Assembly (NCBI RefSeq): GCF_002217475.1
Contig: NZ_MUHH01000022.1
Span: 83,697 to 147,696 of the forward strand
Direction of reading: 5' to 3'
DNA from: Flavobacterium tructae
GTDB lineage: Bacteria > Bacteroidota > Bacteroidia > Flavobacteriales > Flavobacteriaceae
DNA length: 64,000 nucleotides
Both the position numbers and the translations under genes were made by a program. This document shows, piece by piece, positions 16,838 to 24,948 of this stretch. Positions within the stretch are counted from its first letter, which is position 1. Each line of letters opens with the position of its first letter. Under the pieces are notes generated by a model that ran no database searches, was not told where the DNA came from, and worked only from the letters and a program-made list of their open reading frames with translations.

Positions 16838-16882
16838 GTAACACCTTGTTAATGATATCTTAACATAGGTGGTGGATCTTTG
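16838..16882 (+). promoter_or_regulatory. Pho-box-like array and -7 element of the porin
   Basis: Half-sites GTAACA (16838-16843), TTAATG (16849-16854) and TTAACA (16860-16865) occur at exact 11-nt spacing. Nine nt later comes GATCTTTG (16875-16882), one mismatch from TAnnTTTG. There is no TTG at -33, as expected of an activator-dependent promoter. The geometry is the same as upstream of the TonB receptor. Confidence 0.65.
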
Positions 16883-16917
16883 CATTCGAAAAATTAAGGG
16901 ATCAGAAAACAAAAAGA

Positions 16918-18222
16918 ATGAAAATAAAACTAATAGCAATTCTGTTGCTAATTACTTGTGTATCAAACGCACAGGATTTAAGTAAAGAAGAGGTAAAAAA
17001 AGAAGTAGTACGTCTTCTTGATTCAATCAACAAAGCAAAATTGCCGGATACTGAATCCGAAAAGAATGATGATGAAACGAATAAAGATCGTTGGTACGAT
17101 AAGATTTCTTTAAGAGGTTATGCACAGATACGATACAACGGTTTGTTTTCTACAAATGATAAAGTATCGTGTGATCAGTGCGACAGATCATGGGGGACAA
17201 CTTCTACGGCCCCGGATGCAAAAGCAAACAATGGTTTATTTATCAGACGTGCACGTTTAGTGTTTTCCGGTCAGGTTCATCCAAATGTATTTTTTTATTT
17301 TCAACCTGATTTTGCGAGTTCTCCGGTTACTGGAGTTCAGAATTTTGTTCAGGTTCGTGATTTATATTTTGACCTTTCTTTTGATAAAAAGAGAGAGTAC
17401 AGATTACGTGTCGGGCAAAGTAAAATACCATACGGTTTCGAGAATATGCAGTCAAGCGGACAGCGTTTAACTTTAGATCGAAACGATGCGTTGAACAGTG
17501 CCATATTAAACGAGCGCGATTTAGGAATGTTCTTTTACTGGGCACCGGCTAAAATTAGAGAGCGTTTTGAAATGTTGGTAAAAGACGGTTATAAAGGATC
17601 AGGTGATTATGGTGTTTTCGCTTTTGGAGTTTACAATGGACAGATTGCGAATAGATTAGATGGAAACAGAGATTTGAATGTGGTGGCAAGAGTAACGTAC
17701 CCATTTGTAATTGGAAGTCAGATTATCGAACCCGGAATTCAGGCTTATGCCGGAAAATGGGCTTTTTCAGGTGAAATTTCATCGGGAGTTAAAGTGAACA
17801 ATTCGCAGCACGTAAAAGATCAAAGGGTTGGAGCAACCTTTGTACTGTATCCAAGACCTTTCGGAATTCAGACAGAGTACAATATCGGAAAAGGACCAAG
17901 ATACAATTCAGTAACTAACGCAGTCGATGAAACAGATCTGGACGGTGGTTATGTATTACTGAATTACAAATTAGATATTAAAAAACAAGTTATTTATCCT
18001 TTCGCCAAATTTCAATATTACGACGGAGGGAAGAAATATGAGAAAGATGCCAGAAGTTATGTCGTTAGAGATTATGAATTTGGTATAGAATGGCAGCCTC
18101 TAAAAGCCTTTGAACTTACGGCGGAATACGTGATTGCCGACAGAACTTTCCAGGACAGTGCACTTCCTGTGAACAGACAGCAAGGAAACTTATTGCGTTT
18201 GCAGGCACAGTTTAACTTCTAG
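16918..18222 (+). CDS. Outer-membrane porin of the phosphate-selective OprO/OprP type
   Basis: The 434-aa protein has a signal peptide (residues 1-18, ending VSNAQ), a short periplasmic Lys/Glu-rich helix (about 20-60) and a 16-strand-type barrel with the family segments ISLRGYAQIRYNG, FIRRARLVFSGQVHPNVFFY, RVGQSKIPYGFENM and a terminal aromatic strand (LQAQFNF). The family forms anion channels for phosphate or pyrophosphate. Position beside the PhoB/PhoR-type pair and its promoter array support a phosphate role. An unusual Cys pair (CDQC, near residue 78) lies in an extracellular or turn segment. Its stop overlaps the convergent glycosyltransferase stop in CTAG. Confidence 0.9.
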   Translation: MKIKLIAILLLITCVSNAQDLSKEEVKKEVVRLLDSINKAKLPDTESEKNDDETNKDRWYDKISLRGYAQIRYNGLFSTNDKVSCDQCDRSWGTTSTAPDAKANNGLFIRRARLVFSGQVHPNVFFYFQPDFASSPVTGVQNFVQVRDLYFDLSFDKKREYRLRVGQSKIPYGFENMQSSGQRLTLDRNDALNSAILNERDLGMFFYWAPAKIRERFEMLVKDGYKGSGDYGVFAFGVYNGQIANRLDGNRDLNVVARVTYPFVIGSQIIEPGIQAYAGKWAFSGEISSGVKVNNSQHVKDQRVGATFVLYPRPFGIQTEYNIGKGPRYNSVTNAVDETDLDGGYVLLNYKLDIKKQVIYPFAKFQYYDGGKKYEKDARSYVVRDYEFGIEWQPLKAFELTAEYVIADRTFQDSALPVNRQQGNLLRLQAQFNF

Positions 18223-19295
18223 TTTTCATCCTCAAAAACGGTAAACAAAGTATCCCAGTCTATCGTATCGTTAAATTGAGTCAGACCTTTAAACGACTTT
18301 ACTTTTGAAAGATCTTCAATCGTAAAGTCGTCTTGCATTGCATAAGGTACTAAATTTTCTTTCTGAAGCTTTATGGCCAGATATTCCTGCTCGTATTGCC
18401 CCGGAGTTGGAATAAAAAAGGCTTTCTTGCCTAATTTTGCCAAATCCATTACAGTCGTGTAACCCGAGCGGCATAAGACAAATTCACTTTCGTTAAAAGT
18501 CTGCTCCAGCTGTTTAGAGTTCATGAAATTATAATACGTAACATTTCCGGCTTGCCATTTGGTTTGTATTTTTTCCACAATACCCTGAACAAACACTACT
18601 TTACCTTTATAATTGACAACTTCTTTCTGTAATTTTTCGTCCAAAAAAGTGCGCTGAGGTTCGGGTCCTGATAGGATAATCATCAGATCATATACTTTTG
18701 GAGTGTCCTTTTTGCGCATTCTGCTTAATGGACCAATATATTTTAATTTTAGATCATCCGTTTTAAGATGCCCCAGTTCTCCGGTTAGATTTACCGTGTC
18801 ATTGGTGTCCGGAACCCAGCACTCTGTGTATTTTTTTATGATATGCTGATGGCATTTACTGGTGAACCAGGTGGTGTTCCCGGTCATGACATTCAATTGA
18901 TGTGTCATAAAAACGGAAGGGACTTTTTTACTGAAAACCCCCAGTCGGTTATCCGAAATAATACCGTCTATTCCGTGTTTTTTGATCCAGCTTTTTACGA
19001 TTTTTTTTTCGTCAAGGATGGCAACAATCATTTTTGGCAGGTTTTTAATCAGCTTCCATTTAAAGTTTTTAGCATTCTTGGCGTATTCGATATGATAAGA
19101 TGGTAATTCAAGGGTTTGAATGTATGGAAACTCTTTTCGTAACAATGCTAACGCAACACCGTCAGAAGCAATTATCGGGATGTAATTGTTTTCCTGAAGT
19201 GCTTTTATAATAGGGATGCATCTTGTCGCATGACCTAATCCCCAGTTTAATGGAGCAACTAAAATTGTTTTGTTCGCAGAATAGTCAATGCTCAT
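18219..19295 (-). CDS. GT28-like glycosyltransferase
   Basis: A 358-aa GT-B-fold protein resembling MurG/GT28 and UDP-GlcNAc-type transferases. The N-terminal glycine motif PLNWGLGHATRCIPI (residues about 15-29) matches the acceptor-side loop of the family, and the C-terminal half shows a nucleotide-sugar-binding pattern: LILSGPEPQRT-like (MIILSGPEPQRT), FVLCRSGYTTVMDLAKLGKKA and PTPGQYEQEYLA. Acceptor and donor are not identified; a lipid or cell-envelope polysaccharide is likely. It is leftward and convergent with the porin, sharing a 4-nt CTAG overlap that carries both stop codons. Confidence 0.85.
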   Translation of the reverse strand: MSIDYSANKTILVAPLNWGLGHATRCIPIIKALQENNYIPIIASDGVALALLRKEFPYIQTLELPSYHIEYAKNAKNFKWKLIKNLPKMIVAILDEKKIVKSWIKKHGIDGIISDNRLGVFSKKVPSVFMTHQLNVMTGNTTWFTSKCHQHIIKKYTECWVPDTNDTVNLTGELGHLKTDDLKLKYIGPLSRMRKKDTPKVYDLMIILSGPEPQRTFLDEKLQKEVVNYKGKVVFVQGIVEKIQTKWQAGNVTYYNFMNSKQLEQTFNESEFVLCRSGYTTVMDLAKLGKKAFFIPTPGQYEQEYLAIKLQKENLVPYAMQDDFTIEDLSKVKSFKGLTQFNDTIDWDTLFTVFEDEN

Positions 19296-19481
19296 AGTGT
19301 AACACTTTTTAAAAACGAAGATAAAGAAATATGCTTTTTGTGTTATTTCGTATGTATTACTAAATTATTAACTCTATAAGGGTCTTCAGCCCATATAATT
19401 CGTTGTTTAGGTTGTGGAATTAGTAGTGTTTGGAAGGAAAAGTTACTTGTATGTTAACGAATATTTGGTTTCTCAATAAAC

Positions 19482-19513
19482 AAAAAAAAGGAGTTACTGT
19501 AAGTAACCCCTTT
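19482..19513 (-). terminator. Terminator of the Ala/Lys-rich protein gene
   Basis: An 11-bp stem (AAAGGAGTTAC / GTAACCCCTTT, one mismatch) with a 5-nt loop; read leftward it runs into a long T tract. The remaining spacer to 19296 holds no gene I can support. Confidence 0.75.
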
Positions 19514-19534
19514 CAGATATTGGTAAAAGGAACT

Positions 19535-20125
19535 TTAATCCTGAATATAGGTTTTGTTTCCATTTTTATTAATGTAGTATTTACCGCCTTTTGGTCCGGT
19601 ATATACTTTTTTTCCATTGTACTCGCCAGTTACTTTATCGGCTACTTTTGGAGCTTTTTCATTTGTTTCTTTTATTGTTTTCGAAACTGTTTTTTTCGCA
19701 GCAGTGGCGTCTTTTTGTGCTGCTTTTGAAGCTTCAGTTGCTTTTGCTGCTGTTTTTGTTGCCTCAGCTTTTACACCGGCGGCTTTTGTGCTTGCCGCTT
19801 TGTCAGCAGTTTTTGTGGCTTTTACAGCATCAGTTTTTGCTTTTGTGGCCTCGTTTTTAGCTTTGGTTGCCTGTTTGTCGGCCGTTTTTTTTGCTGCGCT
19901 TGCAGACTCTTTTGTCGCTTTTGCTGCCGCTTTGCTGGCATCATCAGCTGCCTTTTTGGATTTTGCAGTTTCTTTTTTAGCGTCTGCTTTCGCTTTATCT
20001 GCTTCCGCTTTTTTCTTTTTCGCAGCAGCCTCGGTTTTGCTTTTCACTGCTTTTGTAGTTACATCTTGCCCATAGAAATTAGAAGACAGAAGAACTACAA
20101 AACAAAGTACTAATAATTTTTTCAT
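19535..20125 (-). CDS. Exported Ala/Lys-rich protein with C-terminal PBCV basic adaptor domain
   Basis: The 196-aa protein has a signal peptide (LLVLCFVVLLSSNFYGQ, residues 3-20), a 130-residue low-complexity Ala/Lys/Thr helix (about 25-155) similar in composition to TolA linkers and histone H1 tails, and a C-terminal basic domain (NGKKVYTGPKGGKYYINKNG, about 168-187) matching the PBCV-specific basic adaptor domain known from chlorella viruses and scattered bacteria. No function is assigned. The domain may bind an anionic polymer. Large apparent reading frames on the other strands of this region are by-products of the low-complexity composition. Confidence 0.85.
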   Translation of the reverse strand: MKKLLVLCFVVLLSSNFYGQDVTTKAVKSKTEAAAKKKKAEADKAKADAKKETAKSKKAADDASKAAAKATKESASAAKKTADKQATKAKNEATKAKTDAVKATKTADKAASTKAAGVKAEATKTAAKATEASKAAQKDATAAKKTVSKTIKETNEKAPKVADKVTGEYNGKKVYTGPKGGKYYINKNGNKTYIQD

Positions 20126-20188
20126 AATGTTACAAGTTTAAATTCCTACTAAAATTAAACAATTTATGAATATGATTTTCGTAAACTG

Positions 20189-23100
20189 TTAAAAATAAGC
20201 ACGGAGCTGTATGTTTCCGGTGTGAATTACCGGACCAGTCTCACTCTTTCGTCCCTGATAATTTAAATTCACATCTAAAAACTGAGTTATATTTTTTTGT
20301 AAAAGAAACTTCCACACCAGATTTTGTCCGGCCTGTAGCCCTTCGAGTATTTGAAATCCTACTGATGAAAATTCATTTCCTGTGAATTTATTCCGGTAAA
20401 AAGAAAATTCTCCGTTTACCGTTATTTTCTTTTCTCCCGCAAACGAAAAAGAAGTTCCCAATCGATTTTGAACCAGAGCTTCAAAATTTCCTATCTGATT
20501 TTCTTTGTTCTGAAACTCAAAAAAGAAATCCAGACTGGTGTTTTTTGAGAACAAATAACTCACTTTGGGAGCCATTTGGTAGCCCGTGATTGCATAGTTT
20601 TTTTCGACAAAATCTTCAGAAACCAGGTCGGTTTTAATCGTTTTGGTAAAGAAGTTAAACAGCCAGCTTTTTTGATACAAATGAGTGTATTGCAATTGAT
20701 GTGAATTGTTTTGAACATTTTGCGATCCGATCGAAAGCAGGCTTTTACCTTTATTGACCAAATAAGTATAAGTAACAGAGTGTTTTTGTTTGCCGCGGTT
20801 ATAGTATAGACTATTTCTGAAACTCGAATTAAGTCCCAGAATATTTTCTTCTGAAGAATTAAACGGATTCAATTCCAGACGCTCTCCCTGACTTTTTACC
20901 TTACGATCCATGATAAAGGATGTCTGATTGTAAAAATAAGAGAGGAGTTTTTTGAAACCAGTTTCGTTCTGCCACTGCAATGGGTTTAATGCCACAGATT
21001 GGGAGAACCTATTTTGATTGGTTTTGATGTACACCCGATTTGGTAAAAAGATTCGGATGTAGCGAGCCTGATCGGGAAAGGCTGCAATTTCAAATTCTTC
21101 GAGTTCCTGAATTCCGTTTCCGTTGTAATCGTTCCAGGTATAAACACCCTGACCCGTCGGAACTTCAATATAGGTAAACTCCTGTTGGGCAATCGTTCCT
21201 GAACTGGTTTCATAGGTGGTTCCAATTTGCACCAGCTGATTAAAAAAACGATCGTTATAGAGTATTCTGGAGTTTAACGAAGGTTCATTTTTTCGGGAAG
21301 CATCTGTAAAATCCAATTTGCGATAGCTGGCATATACGGCCAGATCCGTTTTCTTATTCTGAATCAATTTTGATTTTAAAAAGTAAGTTTGAGAATTGTT
21401 TACATGCTTTAAAAATCCGTTTTGCAAACTATCGTTTCGACGTTGCAAATAACCAATTTCAACAAAAACTTTAGTGCTGTCACCACGGCCAATAAAAGCA
21501 CCATATTCTGAAAATCTTTGGCTTAAAGCCGAAAACTGATTAGTGATTTTATTCTTCTGCTGATTGTTTTCAAGCTGCATACTGGCGCCGACCCAGTTTT
21601 TACCAAAATGATATTTAGTTCGGGTTTGATTCCGGATAAATTTTGAAGTAGAATTTATAGCATCTGAATTCAGGAAGCTGCCCCTGTTTTCGATCGTCCA
21701 TTGCTGCAGTTTAAAAAGTGCTGTTGAGGTGTGACGCGATCCGGAATAACTTTCGGAGTAATCTAACTTCTCAAATTGATAGGTAAACAATCCAATATTG
21801 GAAGTCTCTTTTTTGGCAAATAAATCAAAATTTAGTCCTGTGATCAACATGTTTTGGTTCCCCAAAAGTATCTCGTTTAAATTCCAGTCACGGTTGAATT
21901 CGATATTGTACAAACGCTCAACAGACCTAAAATCTTCCTGAACGAATTGATAGTTTGCAAAGGCATCCAAGGACCAGCTTCGTGTAAAAAGACGTTTTTT
22001 GATGTTGGTTTTAATAGCGATACCGTCATTATTAGCATCATCTATTTTAGAGAACAGGTTTTTGTCGTTGTTGCTTACTGCAATCTCAAAGTCAACCAGG
22101 GTCTTTTCGTCCGGATTGTATTTTCCTAAAAAGGTAGCAACTTGCAATTTTATAGGGGCGACCAGATTTACAAGTGGTTCATAATTTCCTTGTAAAATTC
22201 CGTTAACAGGAGCTACATATTCATAAATGCGTTCTACCGAATTGTTGTTCTGAATGATGTAATTACCGGCATTGTTTCCGACAAGACTAAATTTTACGTT
22301 GTATAAAACAGTACTCGCATCTTTTGAATATTCATAAATTTCGACAGAATTGACTATTTTTTTTTTGTAAAGTATTTTAGTATCGGCATAGGTGTCTTCA
22401 TACGCCGAAGGGGCTTTCATTAAATTCGGATCATCTCCGGCCTGACTTAAAATCTGAACCTGCTCTTTTGAAAGATTTTGCTGTAAGGGCTGATTCTTCA
22501 TGTCGTTTTCAGAATAAAGATAACCGCCAAAACTCCAGTTTTTGCTTTCGTGAGTTCCGCCTGCGTAGGTCACGAGTCTGTTGTAATTTCGTTCAGAATA
22601 CTGGTACTCTACATTAATTCGCATTTCGGAAGTAATCGTAAAAAGAGAAGTGAAAGTAATTTCACCGGCATTATAGTCGATCACATAATCGTTATTTTCT
22701 CCACGTTTCAGCAAAACACCATTGACGTAAACACGCTCAGAGCCTGAAATTACCAGAACATACAATTCACCATTTTGTCCTTTTAATTTATAAGGCCCCT
22801 GATTTCCTTCCTGGCCTGTAAAAGTACTTTTGGCATATTGTCCTTTTACAAAAGCCACCGAAGCAAAAATGTTGGTTTTGTTTTCGTCGGTACCAAAATT
22901 AAAACTGGCCGAAAGCCCTTGAACTTTTTTATTGAAATTTAAAAACTGAGTTTTTCTGTTCTCTAAAAAAACATCTCCGGCCCTGATGTTCCAGTCGTCT
23001 GTGAAAAGTTCCATGAAGATATTATCAAACTGATCCAGTTTTTGAGAGTAACCGCCATCCTGAAGCGGGATATTGCTGTCTTGTAAGGAGGCCCGTAAAC

Positions 23101-23620
23101 TAATTTTGTCGGATATTTTTCCTGTGATCTGCAAATCCAGATTGGAATTTAGAACAGTGTTTTGGTTGTTTCCAACAGTTACGCCTCTTGTAATGCTTCC
23201 AGATGTATTTAAACCATCAAACGGAGTGACTTTTTTGGTGACAGCATTATTAATTTTATACAACTTTTCAGTACCAATGTCGTTGGATACGACCTGATTT
23301 GATTTGTATAAAGTATATTCCCTGGTGAGAAAATCGGGGTACTTTAAATAATTGACCAATAAAGTATCACCTGTTGTGACAAGTTTTTCATTGAGGAGTA
23401 GAGTACCTTTTTTAAAATCAACTTTATAAAAGGTAGAATCGAGAGGTTCGTTTTTGGTATTGAAAAGCTGAAAGAATCCCGAATTGATACTTACTTCTTC
23501 AAGATGAATAGTATCCCGACTGGCAATTATTTTCCTGGTTTTGTACGATGATATCGTTTCCTGTGCCTGAAGCCCGGAAAACCAGATGAAAATAGTAAGA
23601 ACCAGTAATTTTTTCAACAT
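20189..23620 (-). CDS. Large putative outer-membrane beta-barrel protein, function unknown
   Basis: The 1143-aa protein opens with a signal peptide (LLVLTIFIWFSGLQAQ, from MLKKLLVL) and ends in an aromatic terminal strand (IQLRAYF) typical of outer-membrane barrels. Its middle contains many alternating hydrophobic strands. A region near residues 130-230 (TRGVTVGNNQNTVLNSNLDL, KISLRASLQDSNIPLQDGGY, WNIRAGDVFLENRKT) recalls SprA-like barrel proteins of Bacteroidota, but I cannot assign it. The ATG at 23620 is preferred to one at 23638 because it puts the signal peptide at the terminus. No catalytic motif seen. Confidence 0.75.
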   Translation of the reverse strand: MLKKLLVLTIFIWFSGLQAQETISSYKTRKIIASRDTIHLEEVSINSGFFQLFNTKNEPLDSTFYKVDFKKGTLLLNEKLVTTGDTLLVNYLKYPDFLTREYTLYKSNQVVSNDIGTEKLYKINNAVTKKVTPFDGLNTSGSITRGVTVGNNQNTVLNSNLDLQITGKISDKISLRASLQDSNIPLQDGGYSQKLDQFDNIFMELFTDDWNIRAGDVFLENRKTQFLNFNKKVQGLSASFNFGTDENKTNIFASVAFVKGQYAKSTFTGQEGNQGPYKLKGQNGELYVLVISGSERVYVNGVLLKRGENNDYVIDYNAGEITFTSLFTITSEMRINVEYQYSERNYNRLVTYAGGTHESKNWSFGGYLYSENDMKNQPLQQNLSKEQVQILSQAGDDPNLMKAPSAYEDTYADTKILYKKKIVNSVEIYEYSKDASTVLYNVKFSLVGNNAGNYIIQNNNSVERIYEYVAPVNGILQGNYEPLVNLVAPIKLQVATFLGKYNPDEKTLVDFEIAVSNNDKNLFSKIDDANNDGIAIKTNIKKRLFTRSWSLDAFANYQFVQEDFRSVERLYNIEFNRDWNLNEILLGNQNMLITGLNFDLFAKKETSNIGLFTYQFEKLDYSESYSGSRHTSTALFKLQQWTIENRGSFLNSDAINSTSKFIRNQTRTKYHFGKNWVGASMQLENNQQKNKITNQFSALSQRFSEYGAFIGRGDSTKVFVEIGYLQRRNDSLQNGFLKHVNNSQTYFLKSKLIQNKKTDLAVYASYRKLDFTDASRKNEPSLNSRILYNDRFFNQLVQIGTTYETSSGTIAQQEFTYIEVPTGQGVYTWNDYNGNGIQELEEFEIAAFPDQARYIRIFLPNRVYIKTNQNRFSQSVALNPLQWQNETGFKKLLSYFYNQTSFIMDRKVKSQGERLELNPFNSSEENILGLNSSFRNSLYYNRGKQKHSVTYTYLVNKGKSLLSIGSQNVQNNSHQLQYTHLYQKSWLFNFFTKTIKTDLVSEDFVEKNYAITGYQMAPKVSYLFSKNTSLDFFFEFQNKENQIGNFEALVQNRLGTSFSFAGEKKITVNGEFSFYRNKFTGNEFSSVGFQILEGLQAGQNLVWKFLLQKNITQFLDVNLNYQGRKSETGPVIHTGNIQLRAYF

Positions 23621-23709
23621 AAATACTTTAACTCTCAAAAATCAAAAGTAGTATTTATAATTGGGAAATAAAGAGTCAGTAATTCAGACTAACTTATGAT
23701 TGATCAGCG

Positions 23710-23880
23710 TTATCTTCCGCTTCTAATCTGACAGCACATCGTCATAAAAATAGAAAGTGCTAAAACAAGAGCGGTTCCCGTTTTGATCATGCTGCCGGCA
23801 CGTTCTGAATTGTAAAAGAAGTAGGCCAGATAAAGACAGCTTATAACAGCAATGCTATATTTGAGTATAAAAAGTTTCAT
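23710..23880 (-). CDS. Small membrane protein, 56 aa
   Basis: A short frame beginning MKLFILKYSIAVISCLYLAY and ending CCQIRSGR. It has two hydrophobic segments (about residues 4-22 and 35-50), consistent with a double-spanning membrane peptide. It lies between the large barrel gene and the DUF5808 gene on the same strand. No family recognised; support is limited to composition and context. Confidence 0.5.
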   Translation of the reverse strand: MKLFILKYSIAVISCLYLAYFFYNSERAGSMIKTGTALVLALSIFMTMCCQIRSGR

Positions 23881-23930
23881 GTTTTTAAGGGTGATTTAAA
23901 AATAATAATCAGCTGTTTTGAGTTCAGGTA

Positions 23931-24155
23931 CTAAGAGTTTCTTGTGAAAATTAGTAGTACAGCGATTATTGCTATGGCGATGCATATTGAATTGGGGTTT
24001 GCAAAATTTATGGTCCACCTAAGTTGCTTAATTTTTTTTGCAGGAAATAATCTTTTATCCAGAGGATTGTAATAAAAAATTCCCCAAATCCAATTATTTG
24101 GATCGCGGTTCCAGTTGTTTTGGGTTTCTTTTGTAGGTTTAGTATTGAAATCCAT
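23931..24155 (-). CDS. DUF5808-type small membrane protein
   Basis: The 74-aa protein carries the DUF5808 pattern: RDPNNWIWGIFYYNPLDKRL (residues about 18-37), the basic KKIKQLRWTINFANP, then one C-terminal membrane helix (CIAIAIIAVLLIFT). In DUF5808 proteins the W-G-x-F-Y-x-N-P segment precedes a transmembrane region; the function is unknown. It is one of three small leftward genes in a row. Confidence 0.7.
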   Translation of the reverse strand: MDFNTKPTKETQNNWNRDPNNWIWGIFYYNPLDKRLFPAKKIKQLRWTINFANPNSICIAIAIIAVLLIFTRNS

Positions 24156-24207
24156 TATTTTCGAGGGTTAAGTTTTTATCAGAGGAGGGGGATTTTGATA
24201 AAATGAT

Positions 24208-24288
24208 TTAACTGTTTTTTCTACTAAAGCGATATCCTAATGCTATAATAATGATCAAAAGGCAGAGAAATAAGACTGGTCGGGTCAT
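24208..24288 (-). CDS. Possible single-helix membrane micropeptide, 26 aa
   Basis: The frame reads MTRPVLFLCLLIIIIALGYR then FSRKNS: one ideal hydrophobic helix with a basic C-terminal tail. Its placement and strand match the neighbouring small membrane proteins, and the composition is not random, but no conservation can be checked here. Confidence 0.3.
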   Translation of the reverse strand: MTRPVLFLCLLIIIIALGYRFSRKNS

Positions 24289-24534
24289 GGTTTTTTGGGT
24301 TTAGTGTTTTTGGTGTTAATCAAATTCCTGGGCGTGGTTAAGCACAAGAAATTATTTATTTGTTTTTCGGTGGCGCTAATTTAACATTTTGTAAGGTTCT
24401 CTATTATGTGATTATCGGGTATTTTTAATAAGAAATTGGCATATGTTTTTTTATTTTAAAAATTATTTGTTTTTTGTGAGTATATATATGTAAAAGTGTC
24501 CTCTATTATTTTGGACGGAAAAATTTGCTAAATC

Positions 24535-24867
24535 ATGAATGTAATTGTAGGAAACAAGCTTAAAATACTTCGGAAAAATAAGAGAATGTCACAGGAAGAA
24601 GTGGCAGATTTTCTTCATATCTCACAATCAGCATATGCCAGAATGGAAAGTGGTGAAAGCAGTTCATGGGCGAATCATATTTTAAGAATCTGCGAAATTT
24701 TTGAGATAATTCCTGAGGATTTATTGAAAGTTGAACATAAAAAACAGGATCTGAATGGAGAGGGTTCCTCCACTACCACCGCTCATTTATCGGGTAAAAT
24801 AATTGAGGAATATGAAGAACGTATAAAAGAGTTGAAACAAACCATTCGCGATCTGAAGAAGGTGTAG
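24535..24867 (+). CDS. XRE-family regulator with C-terminal coiled coil (paralogue 1)
   Basis: The 110-aa protein has an N-terminal Cro/C1 helix-turn-helix (residues 5-65: KLKILRKNKRMSQEEVADFL, ISQSAYARMESGESSSW) and a C-terminal coiled coil (about 85-110: EEYEERIKELKQTIRDLKK). It is closely related to the protein at 29008, with the same helix-turn-helix phrase MSQEEVAD and SAYARME. The pair brackets a membrane regulator / receptor / lipoprotein cassette. It precedes the AraC gene by 81 nt and may regulate it. Confidence 0.88.
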   Translation: MNVIVGNKLKILRKNKRMSQEEVADFLHISQSAYARMESGESSSWANHILRICEIFEIIPEDLLKVEHKKQDLNGEGSSTTTAHLSGKIIEEYEERIKELKQTIRDLKKV

Positions 24868-24916
24868 TTTTTATTTTAAGAAAGAGAAGAAAAGTAGTTA
24901 AAATAGTATTTTTTTT

Positions 24917-24924
24917 TAGCTTTG
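24917..24924 (+). promoter_or_regulatory. -7 element of the AraC regulator gene
   Basis: TAGCTTTG matches TAnnTTTG, 24 nt before the ATG at 24949. A TTG -33 was not evident. Confidence 0.45.
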
Positions 24925-24948
24925 CACGGAATGTAACAACCTTAAACA

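Noticed and set aside
17285..17470. Short alternative frames inside the porin gene
   Set aside because: Overlap fully with a strong gene call and have no supporting motif.
19591..20075. Long open frames antisense to the Ala/Lys-rich gene
   Set aside because: They come from the low-complexity Ala/Lys codons of the real gene; the translations are Phe/Leu/Ala/Ser strings without start context or any family motif.
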